Source: Luidia sarsii (taxonomy: Eukaryota > Echinodermata > Asteroidea > Paxillosida > Luidiidae). From it: a DNA stretch of 64,000 nucleotides. Where the stretch lies: the NCBI GenBank assembly GCA_949987565.1, contig OX465104.1, forward strand, positions 3,354,301-3,418,300, in the 5' to 3' direction. Positions 8,901-17,222 of the stretch are shown piece by piece (position 1 is the first letter of the stretch; the number at the start of each line of letters is the position of its first letter). Both the position numbers and the translations under genes were made by a program. Under the pieces are notes generated by a model. The model was not told the origin of the DNA. It did not search any database and saw only the letters and a list, made by a program, of their open reading frames with translations.

Positions 8901-10543
8901 GCTGTTGTTATGGCAGTCGTCCGTGTGGCTCCCTGACTTCACAGTATTTGTCAGGATGTTTAGCTCTTGGAACCAGACTATCAGCTAATAGACTGGTTCA
9001 ACCAGCCTGCAATGCTGGCGAAATACAATCAAGTCAGGGAACCATACGGACGACTGCCGTAACAACAGCCACTGCGAATAATGTAAGGTTAGCTACCGCT
9101 TCTGTCAATATTTTTTTAATGCAATTCGTGTTGACCCCCAATGTGTGTGTTGACGCCAATGTTATTTAAAAAATTGATTTAAAAACCGTACTTCTGAAGT
9201 AGACCATTGAAAACTGGTCAGTATTTAAACAAACTACATGAAAAGTCTCCGCCTACCCCCAGAACTGTGGGGTTCTACGTCGTCCGCTGCTCTCCCGACC
9301 GGAACCCCACAGATAACTAGGCTTTTTTCCCATAGGCTTCTGTGTAACGTTCACAAGTGCTGTGGCATAGGGATCAGCAGGTTCAGCATAACTCCTAAAG
9401 CATAACTCCTGCTTCATTTGGCCCAAGATTTCTAGCAAATGTGGTTTACATACCACGCACCTGTGTGCAACTGTCCATTTGGCGAAAATGTGTCGATTTC
9501 CAAAAAAATGGGCGAAAACCTCCCGGTTCGGTTGCAACATTCAAACGGCAGCTCCGTAACTGGCAGTCTGGTCCCTGTAGTACGGTATAGCGCCTTGCTG
9601 CGAAGACGTACAGGGGACCAGACTGCCAGTTGCGGCGCGGCCGTTTGGATCTTGCGACCAAACCGGGAGGTTTTTGGCCATTTTTTTTGGAAATCGACAC
9701 ATTTTCGCCAAATGGACAGTTGCACACAGGTGCGTGGTATGTAAACCACATTTGCTAGAAATCTTGGGCCAAATGAAGCAGTATTTTATGAGTTATGCTG
9801 AACCTGCTGATACCTATGCCACAGCACTTGTGAACGTTACACAGAAGCCTATGGGAAAAAAGCCTAGTTATCTGTGGGGTTCCGGTCGGGAGAGCAGCGG
9901 ACGACGTAGAACCCCACAGTTCTGGGGGTAAAATAATGTAAGGTCAGCTACCGCTTCTGTCAATATTTTTTTAATGCAATTCGTGTTGACCCCAATTAAA
10001 AAATTGATTTAAAAACCGTACTTCTGAAGTAGACCATTGAAAACTGGTCACTATTTAAACAAACTACATGAAAAGTCTCCGCCTGTGTCTTTAGAATCAC
10101 GATTACACGTGTTTTAGCGTTAGCTCCGGCTACCTACGGGACCAATCCGGCAATCGCCTAATTTAATTAGTAATTATAATACGCAGATTACGCACACTGA
10201 CACTGCCTAAGGCTAAAGTTAAACTAAAGTTAAAAATACTTTGAACAAAAAATGTCTGGTGTACAAATTAAGTCAGCTTTTAAAATGTTATTGTGCTTTT
10301 CAATGCTGTCCGTAGATGTGATTCTTTTCCAATGTCCGTCAAACGTCAATTTACACAATGGGTGATTTTTTTATCACGAAACTGGTTCAACGTGCAAAGC
10401 CTCATAGCACATGTACTGACTGTAAATAAACTGTACTCACTATCCATGCCGGGAAACGGTAGCGGCTGTGACCCAATTTGTTGCTCTAGAGCCGTTTCCA
10501 GGTCAAACCGTAGACGCTCCACGTTTGCTACTATGTTCTGCAT
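2910..10543 (-). CDS. CPSF4: Cleavage and polyadenylation specificity factor subunit 4 (CPSF30)
   Basis: This is the RNA-binding subunit of the nuclear mRNA 3'-end processing complex, which helps read the AAUAAA signal. Coding exons on the minus strand, in order: 10441-10543 (ATG at 10543), 8566-8769, 7797-7892, 6779-6872, 6085-6229, 5050-5150, 2910-3005 (TAA at 2910). The N-terminus reads [16 protein letters not shown], then PLPFPGMD. Five CCCH fingers follow, spread over exons 2-4 ([44 protein letters not shown]), with finger 5 closed by a His split across exons 4 and 5. Two CCHC knuckles follow: [14 protein letters not shown] in exon 5 and [14 protein letters not shown] across exons 6 and 7. 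Two knuckles match insect Clipper; vertebrate CPSF4 has one. All junctions are GT-AG and in phase except exon 5 (ends phase 0) to exon 6 (needs phase 1), so a small exon or alternative donor is missing. About 280 residues are accounted for, close to the family length. Confidence 0.95.
3014..3042. repeat. (CAA)n microsatellite at the last CPSF4 splice acceptor
   Basis: About ten CAA units lie immediately before the final CPSF4 exon. On the coding (minus) strand they read as TTG repeats running into TTTTTGCACAG, so the microsatellite forms most of the pyrimidine-rich tract of the last 3' splice site. Confidence 0.85.
3081..3256 (-). mobile_element. tRNA-derived SINE, type 1, near full length
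   Basis: On the minus strand it has an A-box-like GATAGCTCAGTTGGGAAGAG, the stretch GGTATGCAAAACCAGAGGTC, and a B-box GGTTCAAGTCCC-like segment (here GATTTCAAATCCC on the minus strand). If the anticodon stem is CYGGT/ACCAG, the anticodon would be GCA. Upstream of the tRNA-like part is a conserved module of about 100 bp containing CTGACTGGYGCCCCCACC and ACTAGTTGACTATTTGGGAA. Further copies: 5261-5328, 5438-5604, 5647-5740, 7199-7345, 22947-23094, 42850-42935, 43190-43366, 55438-55859 (interrupted), 56088-56153, 60681-60795 and about 63934-63980. Confidence 0.85.
3626..4871. mobile_element. MITE-like element with GGGCGATTTCACA ends, flanked by CTGG
   Basis: The left end reads CTGG-GGGCGATTTCACAAAG and the right end TGTGTGAAATCGGCCC-CTGG, so the inner sequences are inverted while CTGG is direct at both sides. 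The interior carries many inverted short blocks of the form AGTTAGGACTAGTC. It is interrupted by the element at 3979-4674. It lies in the CPSF4 intron between the last two exons. Confidence 0.7.
3979..4674. mobile_element. piggyBac-like MITE with TTAA target duplication
   Basis: The left end is TTAA-CCACTTTGCGCCGGG and the right end CCCCGGCGCGAAGTGG-TTAA, giving about 16-bp terminal inverted repeats with one or two mismatches and an exact TTAA at 3975-3978 and 4675-4678. TTAA duplication is the signature of piggyBac transposases. The roughly 700-bp interior has no long open frame. The insertion splits the MITE at 3626-4871. Confidence 0.78.
5261..5740. mobile_element. Cluster of type-1 SINE copies in both orientations
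   Basis: Within one CPSF4 intron there are minus-strand copies at 5261-5328 (truncated) and 5438-5604 (near complete), a short minus-strand fragment at 5612-5646, and a plus-strand copy at 5647-5740 abutting it. The last two meet head to head and form a small inverted repeat around GATAGCTCAG. No transcript of its own is implied. Confidence 0.8.
5812..5923 (-). mobile_element. Hairpin repeat, tail plus one arm
   Basis: Reads GTGATATACAAAAATGTTGC, then AACTGTTTACTGACTAAAAT, then the core GGGCCTGACGTTTCGATCCT and AGCAGGACCTTTCTCAAAGG. This is the 3' tail and one arm of the hairpin-headed element described at 7562-7738. The second arm is absent. A TTTATTTATT microsatellite follows at about 5957-5985. 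Confidence 0.75.
6925..7090. mobile_element. Foldback element with GAGTGTGGCTCTGAAAAGAG ends
   Basis: The left arm contains GTGTGGCTCTGAAAAGAGCT and GGTAACTCAACGTTTTGGGC. The right arm contains its inverse (GCTTGAAACGTTGAGTTATC and a diverged CAGAGCAACACTCC). A second internal inversion of AGTGTGTACTCTGC lies at the centre. The following phrase GGTGTCACCGCAAAACTTCC recurs beside the copies at 11860-11970, 24160 (inverted) and 41210. Confidence 0.7.
7199..7345 (+). mobile_element. tRNA-derived SINE, type 1
   Basis: The order is CCCCACCCCAGCAAAGACTA, GTTGACTATAG, CCATCTAAGGGCTGGATAGC, TCAGATGGAAGAG and GGTTCAAGTCC, ending in a T-rich tail. It shows the same upstream module plus tRNA-like order as the copy at 3081-3256. 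Confidence 0.8.
7562..7738 (+). mobile_element. Hairpin-headed retroposon with 10-bp target duplication (clear example)
   Basis: Two arms of about 50 bp face each other: the left arm ends in CTAGCAGGACCTTTCTCAAA, the right arm starts TTTGAGAAAGGCCCTGCTAG, and both run out to the GTGGGCCTGACGTTT motif. Only the right side continues into a 60-bp tail, GGTAATTTTAGTCAGTAAGC then AGTTTGCAACATTTTTGTAT. The direct repeat CTTCTATTCT flanks the element exactly at 7552-7561 and 7739-7748. Variable-length target duplications of this size point to target-primed reverse transcription, not a cut-and-paste MITE. Confidence 0.8.
8041..8445. repeat. Minisatellite (about 48 bp unit) in CPSF4 intron 2
   Basis: Units follow the pattern TTTACAACCTTCCTCAATCC, TCCACAATCCTCCAG, then TGTAAA, TATATT or ACAAAT variants, for about eight units. 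Minus-strand frames stay open through the array (repeating GGLRKVVKF and EDCGGL) because the unit length is a multiple of three. An inverted fragment of the unit (GTGGAGGATTGAGGAAG) follows at 8446-8462, giving a small foldback. Confidence 0.9.
8894..9076. mobile_element. Mutator-like foldback MITE with exact 9-bp target duplication
   Basis: The ends are CGCAGTGGCTGTTGTTATGG and its inverse CCGTAACAACAGCCACTGCG. Inverted homology continues inward (GCAGTCGTCCGTGTGG, TCCCTGACTT). The 9-bp sequence AATAATGTA flanks it exactly at 8885-8893 and 9077-9085. A 9-bp duplication with long terminal inverted repeats is typical of Mutator-like elements. A second copy is at 59698-59887. Confidence 0.8.
9077..10084. 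repeat. 675-bp palindrome bracketed by direct repeats
   Basis: Positions 9255-9929 form a near-perfect inverted repeat. The outer ends are ACCCCCAGAACTGTGGGGTT and its inverse, the inner ends AACTGGCAGTCTGGTCCC and its inverse, with a loop of about 29 bp at 9580-9608. On either side lies the same unique-looking sequence: 9077-9254 (178 bp) and 9932-10084 (153 bp), both beginning AATAATGTAAGGT and ending ACATGAAAAGTCTCCGCCT. They differ mainly by a roughly 25-bp indel and a few substitutions. Mirrored reading frames inside the palindrome are not genes. It lies in CPSF4 intron 1. Confidence 0.88.
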
Positions 10544-10639
10544 CTTGAAGAGTTAGGAGTTTACAACGAAGAGTTCGGTTTTCACTAGTTCGGCATTAAA
10601 TTTCAGCGTTACTGAACGTGCATAGATAATTGTCAGCAT

Positions 10640-11560
10640 CACAGGCCCTGTCCAAATATAATGGCTGCGGCTAGAAGTAGCTCGCAAGACTATAGGTGCT
10701 GGCCGCAGCCGCTTGTTGACGACTTCGGTAGACTCGCGTGTACTTTTAAGCCGTAGCCAATGAATTCGGACGCAGCCTCGTTCTCTGTGCTAAACATGAA
10801 GCCCGCCCTCACATATGACTATTACATTGCCCATAACGTCATTGGCTATGGCTTCAAATTACACACGAGTCTACGAAAGTCGCTAAGCAGCGGATATAGC
10901 CGTTCCCCGTAGACTCTCGTGTTATTTCCAGCCGCAGATGTGGAACTGCGCTTTGTTTTGTCTTCAGAATTTCAGTCATTTTATAAGGCCGTGTCTAAAT
11001 ACATTCGCTGCGGCTAGAGGTAACACGCAACCCTAGGGGAACTGGTTGCAGCCGCTTCTTCCAAAGGTTCGTGTGTACTTTCAAGCCGTAGCCAATGAAT
11101 TCGAAAGCACACTAGGTAGTAAGCGACTCAATAAGACACAGAACGCTGTACAATACGTCTTGGTACATGTAGTTTATTTTGTTTACTGCACATACAAAGC
11201 TTCAGGAGTAATGTTCTTTACATAAATGACATCTAAACTTTCCTTTGTAATATATATTTTTTTTGAAAAAGGTCTAAAACCTCCTAACAAGGTTCTTCCT
11301 AATTTATTCCACGGTGATTGCAAAGAATATAAAAGTTCAGAGAAGACTCTATGAATCTTCTTTCATTGGCATTTTTCTGGCGTAGAAATGGAAAGATTTC
11401 TTTCAGAAAAGAAGAAAATACAACACAATACACAATGGCTGCGGCTAGAAGTAGCACGCAACCCTATGGGAAGTGGTTGCAGCCGCTTGTTGGCGGCTTC
11501 TATAGATTCGTGTGTGCTTTCAAGCCGTAGCCAATCAATTCGGACGCAGCCTTACTTGAA
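10640..11560. repeat. Dispersed roughly 130-bp repeat around GGCTGCGGCTAGAAGTAGC
   Basis: Copies lie at about 10648-10775, 10988-11105 and 11430-11555. Each runs from ATGGCTGCGGCTAGAAGTAG through GCAGCCGCTT to TTTCAAGCCGTAGCCAATGA. An inverted copy occupies about 10835-10940. The copy ends pair imperfectly (TGGCTGCGGCTAG against GGCTACGGCTTGA-like sequence), suggesting a small foldback element. They lie just upstream of the CPSF4 start and contain no coding exon. Confidence 0.7.
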
Positions 11561-11614
11561 CGCACAGTGTGGCTGATGACGAAAAGATGAGCGAGTACCA
11601 TGCGGAGGGTTTGC

Positions 11615-11851
11615 CGTTTTCATAATGAAGGTTTAGGGGCGGACTTAGGCTTCGGTCATTATTATTTCGTTATAATATCACAGGCATCTAAAAACAAGCG
11701 TTTGGCCCCAGTTTCTTGGGGAATACCCTGTACCTATCAAGCCAACAAACCTTCACATTCGGAAACAAACCTCAACCTGAATTTTCAGGTTTTGTCAGAC
11801 GGAGACGAAGCCTAAGCCCGAGCCTAAGCCTTCATTTCGAAAACCGCTATA
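11615..11851. mobile_element. MITE with GTTTTCGAAATGAAGG terminal inverted repeats
   Basis: The terminal repeats of about 40 bp contain AATGAAGG and CTTAGGCTTCG on the left and CGAAGCCTAAGCCCGAGCCT then AAGCCTTCATTTCGAAAAC on the right. The interior contains AAAACAAGCGTTTGGCCCCA and GTACCTATCAAGCCAACAAA. A better-preserved copy is at 55559-55793, a third starts at about 61720 and is split by an LTR, and a partial terminal copy lies near 44403-44462. Confidence 0.8.
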
Positions 11852-12035
11852 GACGGAGTGCAAGTGGTTCTGAAAAGAGCCTGTAACACAGCTCTTTTCA
11901 GAGCTAGAGAGCCACACTCCGTTTCAAAAGAGATATGTTACGTGGTGTCACCGCAAACCTTCCACTTGGTACTTCTAATCTTAATCTTATTCTTATCCAA
12001 CTGAGCTACATGTACATTGAGATGAAAACACGCCA

Positions 12036-12460
12036 TAGAGCTCTATAAAAAAACTAGAGTGCGCACTCCCCTATCAACGCGCGGTACGAACGTGTGCCGA
12101 CATGGACATGCATCCGCCATTACCAAAGAGGGCAAGCTCGAAGTGCCCGGATGTCAGTAGCAATCGCGCGTAATGTGAATGGGGAAAGGGATAGCCGAAA
12201 GGTTGTGAATGCGGAAACTAAAATGCTATAGAAATGGCTTTTAGTAAATAAAGGAAAGGCCATCAATACATCAAGGGATTGGCGAATTTTAATGTCCTAC
12301 TTTCTTTTGTAAAAATTGGGATTCGTTTGCCGTGGTTTGCCCCATAGAGATCCATGCATTTGCACCTCTTTGGTAATGGCGTCGCAGTCCCCTTGTCGGC
12401 ACGTGTTACGCGATGAGTGCGCAGTACTGCGCACTCTAGTTTATTTATAGAGCTCTGTGT
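12036..12460. mobile_element. MITE with 9-bp duplication AACACGCCA
   Basis: The left arm starts TAGAGCTCTATAAAAAAACT and GAGTGCGCACT. The right arm is its inverse (GCACTCTAGTTTATTTATAG, AGCTCT). Inverted homology resumes deeper, at GCCATTACCAAAGAGG near 12116 and CCTCTTTGGTAATGGC near 12365. AACACGCCA is present exactly at 12027-12035 and 12461-12469. The minus-strand frame across it has no domain resemblance. The 9-bp duplication again suggests a Mutator-type transposase acting in trans. Confidence 0.8.
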
Positions 12461-12659
12461 AACACGCCAATTTGGTATAAACACGGTTAATGTCATATTT
12501 AAATCAAAATAATTACACATACATGATGTACAACACCAGGGACAGAATACAAAATATGAAAGCCAATATAAAACAAAACACCGATACACACCTTTCGAAG
12601 ATTAAATTTACTTGAAGATTATATCTTCAAATCTCTAACGATTTTGCATTGAAGAAATG

Positions 12660-13500
12660 CGACAGTTTCGAGCCAACTCGTACCTTTGCCAACTCGTACC
12701 TTCAGAATTAACTCACATCAGTGACGTCATTGTTTTCTTTCTGTGGTGTTAGATTTATAGGGGATGAAACATTTTGCCAAATAATTATTAGCTCATAAAT
12801 GAACAAAAATAATGACGTGTATTAGTACTGTATTAGTACTGTATTAGTATTAGTACTGGGTCTGTTTCATTCGCACGATCGATGGTACGACTGACTTTTG
12901 TTGCGAGAGTAAGCGTTATCTTCATTCGTTTCTTGCTATATGCTGAACAGAAGGTACAAGCATGGAGCTATAAATGTTTGACTGCAGCCGGCGGCGTGGC
13001 AGTTTTTTCCTTGATCCACTGGTCGCTCGAACTTATAATAGCTCCATGGTACGAGTTGACGAGGGAACCAGTTTGAATGTCCCTGTTTTGGCGAAGGTAC
13101 GAGTTGACGAAGGTACCGTTTTGAATGGCCTTGCTTTGGCGAGGGTACGAGTTGAGGAACGGTACGAGTTGGAAAAGCTTTGCTTTGGCGAAGGTACGAG
13201 TTAGAAAAGCCTTGCTTTGGCAAAGGTACGAGCTGACGAAGGTACCAGATTGAATGAACATTCTTGGGGTTTTGCTATGGCAGTTTAGGCAGTGATGAGT
13301 TTGCAACGTTGGTTGTATAATATGTCTTTAATGTTGCATTGGTAACATAACACGTCAACTCGTATCTCAGTCGTCAACTGGTACCTTCGCCAAAGCAAGG
13401 CCATTCAAGCTGGTATCTTCGTCAACTCGTACCATCGCCAAAGTACGGTTTTTCCAACTCGTACCTTCCGGTCAACTCGTACCATTGCCAAAGTAAGTTA
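12660..13500. repeat. Two opposed arrays of an ACGAGTTGACGAAGGTACC unit
   Basis: Units of about 30-50 bp containing GGTACGAGTTGACGAAGGTA and CCTTGCTTTGGCGA are repeated at 13045-13250. The inverse (CAACTCGTACCTTCGCCAAA) recurs at 12668-12705 and 13355-13490. The arrays face each other and could form a long imperfect stem. Reading frames through them are compositional. Confidence 0.8.
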
Positions 13501-15384
13501 GAGGGTCCGAAGTTGCGAACCTACACGTAGCAGTACCTTTCTCCGTGGTCTTCGGGGAAGGGCCTAGTATACTAGGGCTTTCGACCCCAGCAACTAGCCA
13601 GTCCCTGCAACATTCACAGGCATTATTAATACCCCAATAATATAAAACATCTGAGAACAAACATAATAAACACCCACTATTTACATTTACACACATTTTG
13701 TAGGTCTTAGTATGAGTTACATTCATGAACATGATTAATGGCAACAATATAGAATCAATCTGTGTACATAATATTTCAGCCAAATCGCCCCTTTACTTTG
13801 GTGTTTTTCTCATGAACTGGCGAAGTCAAATAAACTAAAAAAAATCAAATCATTTCCTGTTTTTTAACCATATCAATCAATTCAGTGTCATCAACCTTCC
13901 TGCAGAGTGTAAAATCTCAGAAAAGTGAACAATTTGTGAATTACGATAATTCCTAAAAAGAAATTCCGAAATATGTTCCCGAATTTTAAAGTCTTGTTTT
14001 CAAAACGCATCTTTCCAGCAGCACGATCAGGTTCACCAGTACATGAGAATGCTAATACCTTCAAAGATCTAGGTGCCAATGACAGAAACATGATCCAAGG
14101 TTAACAATATGAAAACAATCTGAGTACTTTCTGTGGCAAAGCTCATGCTTACCTTTCTACATCCCTCATACATGTACTTTTAAAAAACACTTGTGCTAAT
14201 TAGGCTAGTTCTACAAAATATCTGTACTGTACATGTAAAGTAAAGCTCAGAAAGTGGAATTTGTTTTTGAAATTAGTTCGTCTTGTCCTTCCAACCCATG
14301 GGCACCCTATACCCATGGGCATGCAGTTTCTAACCTTAGTTTCAATTTCAAAGTTCTTTCTGTCTAGCGTTTTCCAGAGCTTCTGAAAAAAAGTCAGTAG
14401 ACTGATGGCGACTTGCACGTACATGCGTGTCGGTAAACCAAAAGCAAGCCAAAGTTTAGAAAAGTATCTACTTGAAAGTGCAAACAAACCTCGCAGTATA
14501 CAAACCGCTTTTTATAAAAAAACACCGCCATCGACGGCGAAAAATGTGAAAAATCGTGTACAAAATGGAAGCCCATTCGCCCGTTATATGGTATTTAATA
14601 CCACAAGAGTTGGTATGAACCAACCGTTTCAGCCCTTTTCACACTAGTATTAGGTTCTTTCAAAGTACATGTTGCTTCTTTCACTGACAATTCAAACTGC
14701 ACTGAATTTTCTCTGAGCATGGGTGACAATTTCCTAAAAAAATGTAGCTTCCTTACATTTTCTGTGGAGAGTGTAGTGTTCAGGGAGACTGTGGTTCACT
14801 AGGAAATTGCAGCTTTCTAGGAAACTACAGTTGTCTGAAAAAAATTGCAATTTCTCAAGAAATTGCAGTTTCACGAGAAATTGCAGTTTCCTGTAAAGTG
14901 CGGCTTACTGAAAAAAACCCCGTTATTTTTCTAGAAAATGGTAGTTTTCTGTGAAATTGTTGTTTTCTGTGAAATTGTTGTTTTCTGTGAAATTGTTGTT
15001 TTCTGGGAATTATTTTTCTTCCTGGGATATTGCATTGTTCAGGGAAACATCTAGGGTAAGCGATTGCAGTGTGAAAAGCTCTGCCCTTGTTTTCTGGGGA
15101 AAATTAAGTGGGGAAATTGTCGTAGTGTGAACAGGCCTTGTTAGACGGTTAGTTTTCACGTAGACTGATACCAACATGGTATGCATTTAGAATTCACTGT
15201 GCATTCCGACTATGACTGGGTCAGCGTCCCAATACCCGGTTCTCCCTCTGCTAGCTTTGAGGTCATTAACCCCTAACTCACCCAGCAAGAATGCAGGGGT
15301 CACTAGGGGGCAACTTGGGTCTACCAGGGGCCACTAACCGAACACGCCCACAAAAGGTCAGACGGATTTATACTGTTGGAAATG

Positions 15385-15530
15385 TTACAGTAATATGTAA
15401 AAACGTTGCAAACTGCTTACTGACTAAAATGACAAAAACGCTAAAATCAAAACTTAAGAGGGCCTGACGTTTCAATCCTAGCGGGACCTGTCCTGCCTTT
15501 GAGAAAGGTCCTTCTAGGATCGAAACGTAT
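15385..15530. mobile_element. Hairpin repeat, diverged two-arm copy
   Basis: The tail CGTTGCAAACTGCTTACTGA and CTAAAATGAC precedes the arm GGGCCTGACGTTTCAATCCT, AGCGGGACCTGTCC, which is followed directly by the inverted arm CTTTGAGAAAGGTCCTTCTA and GGATCGAAACGT. The layout is that of the copy at 27445-27626, but no clear target duplication is visible. Confidence 0.75.
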
Positions 15531-16778
15531 AATTGTTCGCATGACATTCGTTCTGTATACCACCCAAGCTCAAATCTAAACATAAATGAAATCATCCCAA
15601 AGTGTGAAAAGTTTGAAATAATTTCACAAATAGTGAACACTTTTCATATTCCTGAATCTGCACACTTTGGGAAAATTCTTTGTACAAGTTAAAAAAGAAA
15701 AATCACTATATGCAAATGAAAATATTTTCCCCTTCCTAAAATGTTTCCATTTTTCCCCCTTCGGAGCATTACATAGTACCTTTAGAAGTACTGTAGAAAT
15801 TGCACTCAGTAAGATAGACTTACATTCCCTTCAAAACACGAATACCGGTATGGTGGTATCTACCATCCCTCCCATGGTTTCAAAATTTCATCTCCTCAGA
15901 AAACAATCCTATTTTCGCCGGAAGCCTTGTAGAAAGGCATAAAAGGTCACTAAAGTCAGTTTTTCAAATAGAGTACTCATTATTTTACATTTTGTACGCA
16001 CCTCAATCCTATCCACATAATGTGTTCACATTATTACGTCATCATGACGTAAAATCTAATTGTAAAAAGCCATAAAAAAGGGGCTAGACGGAATTTGTTC
16101 CCAGCAGAAGGGCGTGAAGTGATTTTAGCATCTGAACGCGCTTAGACTCTTCCGACGTTTTTGCTCACGGACAAACTTCCTTTTGCTGTTTTTGCAAAGA
16201 CCCCCAAAGTTGCAATGTAGCAAAGAGACAGCTTTTCATTGCCGGACCACGTAAACATATTCAGGTTGCTTTGAATCAAAGTTGAACACTTCTTCAGTGG
16301 CAAAGAAAAGGAGAGAAAGCAAGATATAGGCACGATTGGCAAAAAAACAATGAATTAAAAAAATTATCTGGGTATTAATTAATACATTTTTAAAAATCTT
16401 TGAAAACGGAATGTATCTAAATTCCACAAGTAATGTTGTGATTTTGTACATTCTGATCATATTATTTCTAAAAAACAAAATTGTAAAATGAGACGCTTGC
16501 TCTACAAAATACAATGAGTACAATTCTCCAAACAAAAAAAGTAGCAATTTATCCAAAATGACAAAAAGTAAGTAAATATTTTGCCTTGAATTGTTCTCTA
16601 TACCTTGCTTGATTTGAAGAAAGCTGTTGTACGAAAGCATTTGTTTTTCACATGAATGGTGTACATGTTAGGTTTTTCTTGCATTTAACCCTGAGCCTCT
16701 GAAATACCACGGCTGAGTGTTGCCGTTCAGGGTTTTGGGTTGGCGAGGGGATTCGATGAATCATGACATTTTGTGCTC

Positions 16779-17120
16779 AAAGCCCCTACACAACATTGGT
16801 AAGATCAAAAACCAGAAATGTTCACAGATTGACTTGAAACTTATGCAGTTTAAAGATGGTTACGGTAGAAACCTTGCACTGAAATATTTCTGCCTGAAAT
16901 GCTGCATTTTTGGAGAAAAGAGTAAAAGAAATAGTTTACGGTACATCTCACCCCTAGATCTAACAATTTTTTCGGAACAGTACGTTGAATGCTGCATTTT
17001 CGTGAAAACTCCATTGGCGGATTGAGGTGAAATGTTCACTGGTGCGCTATTTCAAGCATATGTTGGATCAGACAACGCGTGGATGCTATTCTTTGACCTC
17101 GACCAATGTTGTGTTATCCC
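16779..17120. mobile_element. MITE with AAGCCCCTACACAACATTGG ends
   Basis: The left end is AGCCCCTACACAACATTGGT and the right end GACCAATGTTGTGTTATCCC. A second copy in the opposite relative orientation is at 60051-60426, where both ends read cleanly. Shared interior phrases include TTGAATGCTGCATTTTCG and TTTCTGCCTGAAATG. It lies just downstream of the stomatin stop codon. Confidence 0.75.
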
Positions 17121-17222
17121 TTTTAAGCCGCTCTATGAAATTGGCCGCACGTAGGGTACCCTAAAATTGCCATCTTTACCAAATCTCTCTCTCTCTCTCT
17201 GTCGCACTAGACTGACGCGGCG

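Larger units (their letters stand above)
10560..17220. other. Gene-free interval between CPSF4 and stomatin
   Basis: No exon of a recognisable family was found on either strand. The interval holds the repeats listed separately, AT-rich sequence at 13500-14700, and a stretch at 14780-15010 where TTTCTGTGAAATTGTTG and GAAATTGCAGTTT recur as short diverged repeats. The longest minus-strand frame (16236-16640) is made of AT-rich codons with no domain-like pattern. Confidence 0.6.

Noticed and set aside
9253..9931. Several frames of about 100 residues on both strands that resemble each other
   Set aside because: They are the same DNA read in the two arms of the palindrome. No known domain.
16236..16640. 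134-residue minus-strand frame rich in Leu, Phe and Ile
   Set aside because: AT-rich sequence yields hydrophobic codons. No membrane-protein family pattern, and no start or splice signals of note.
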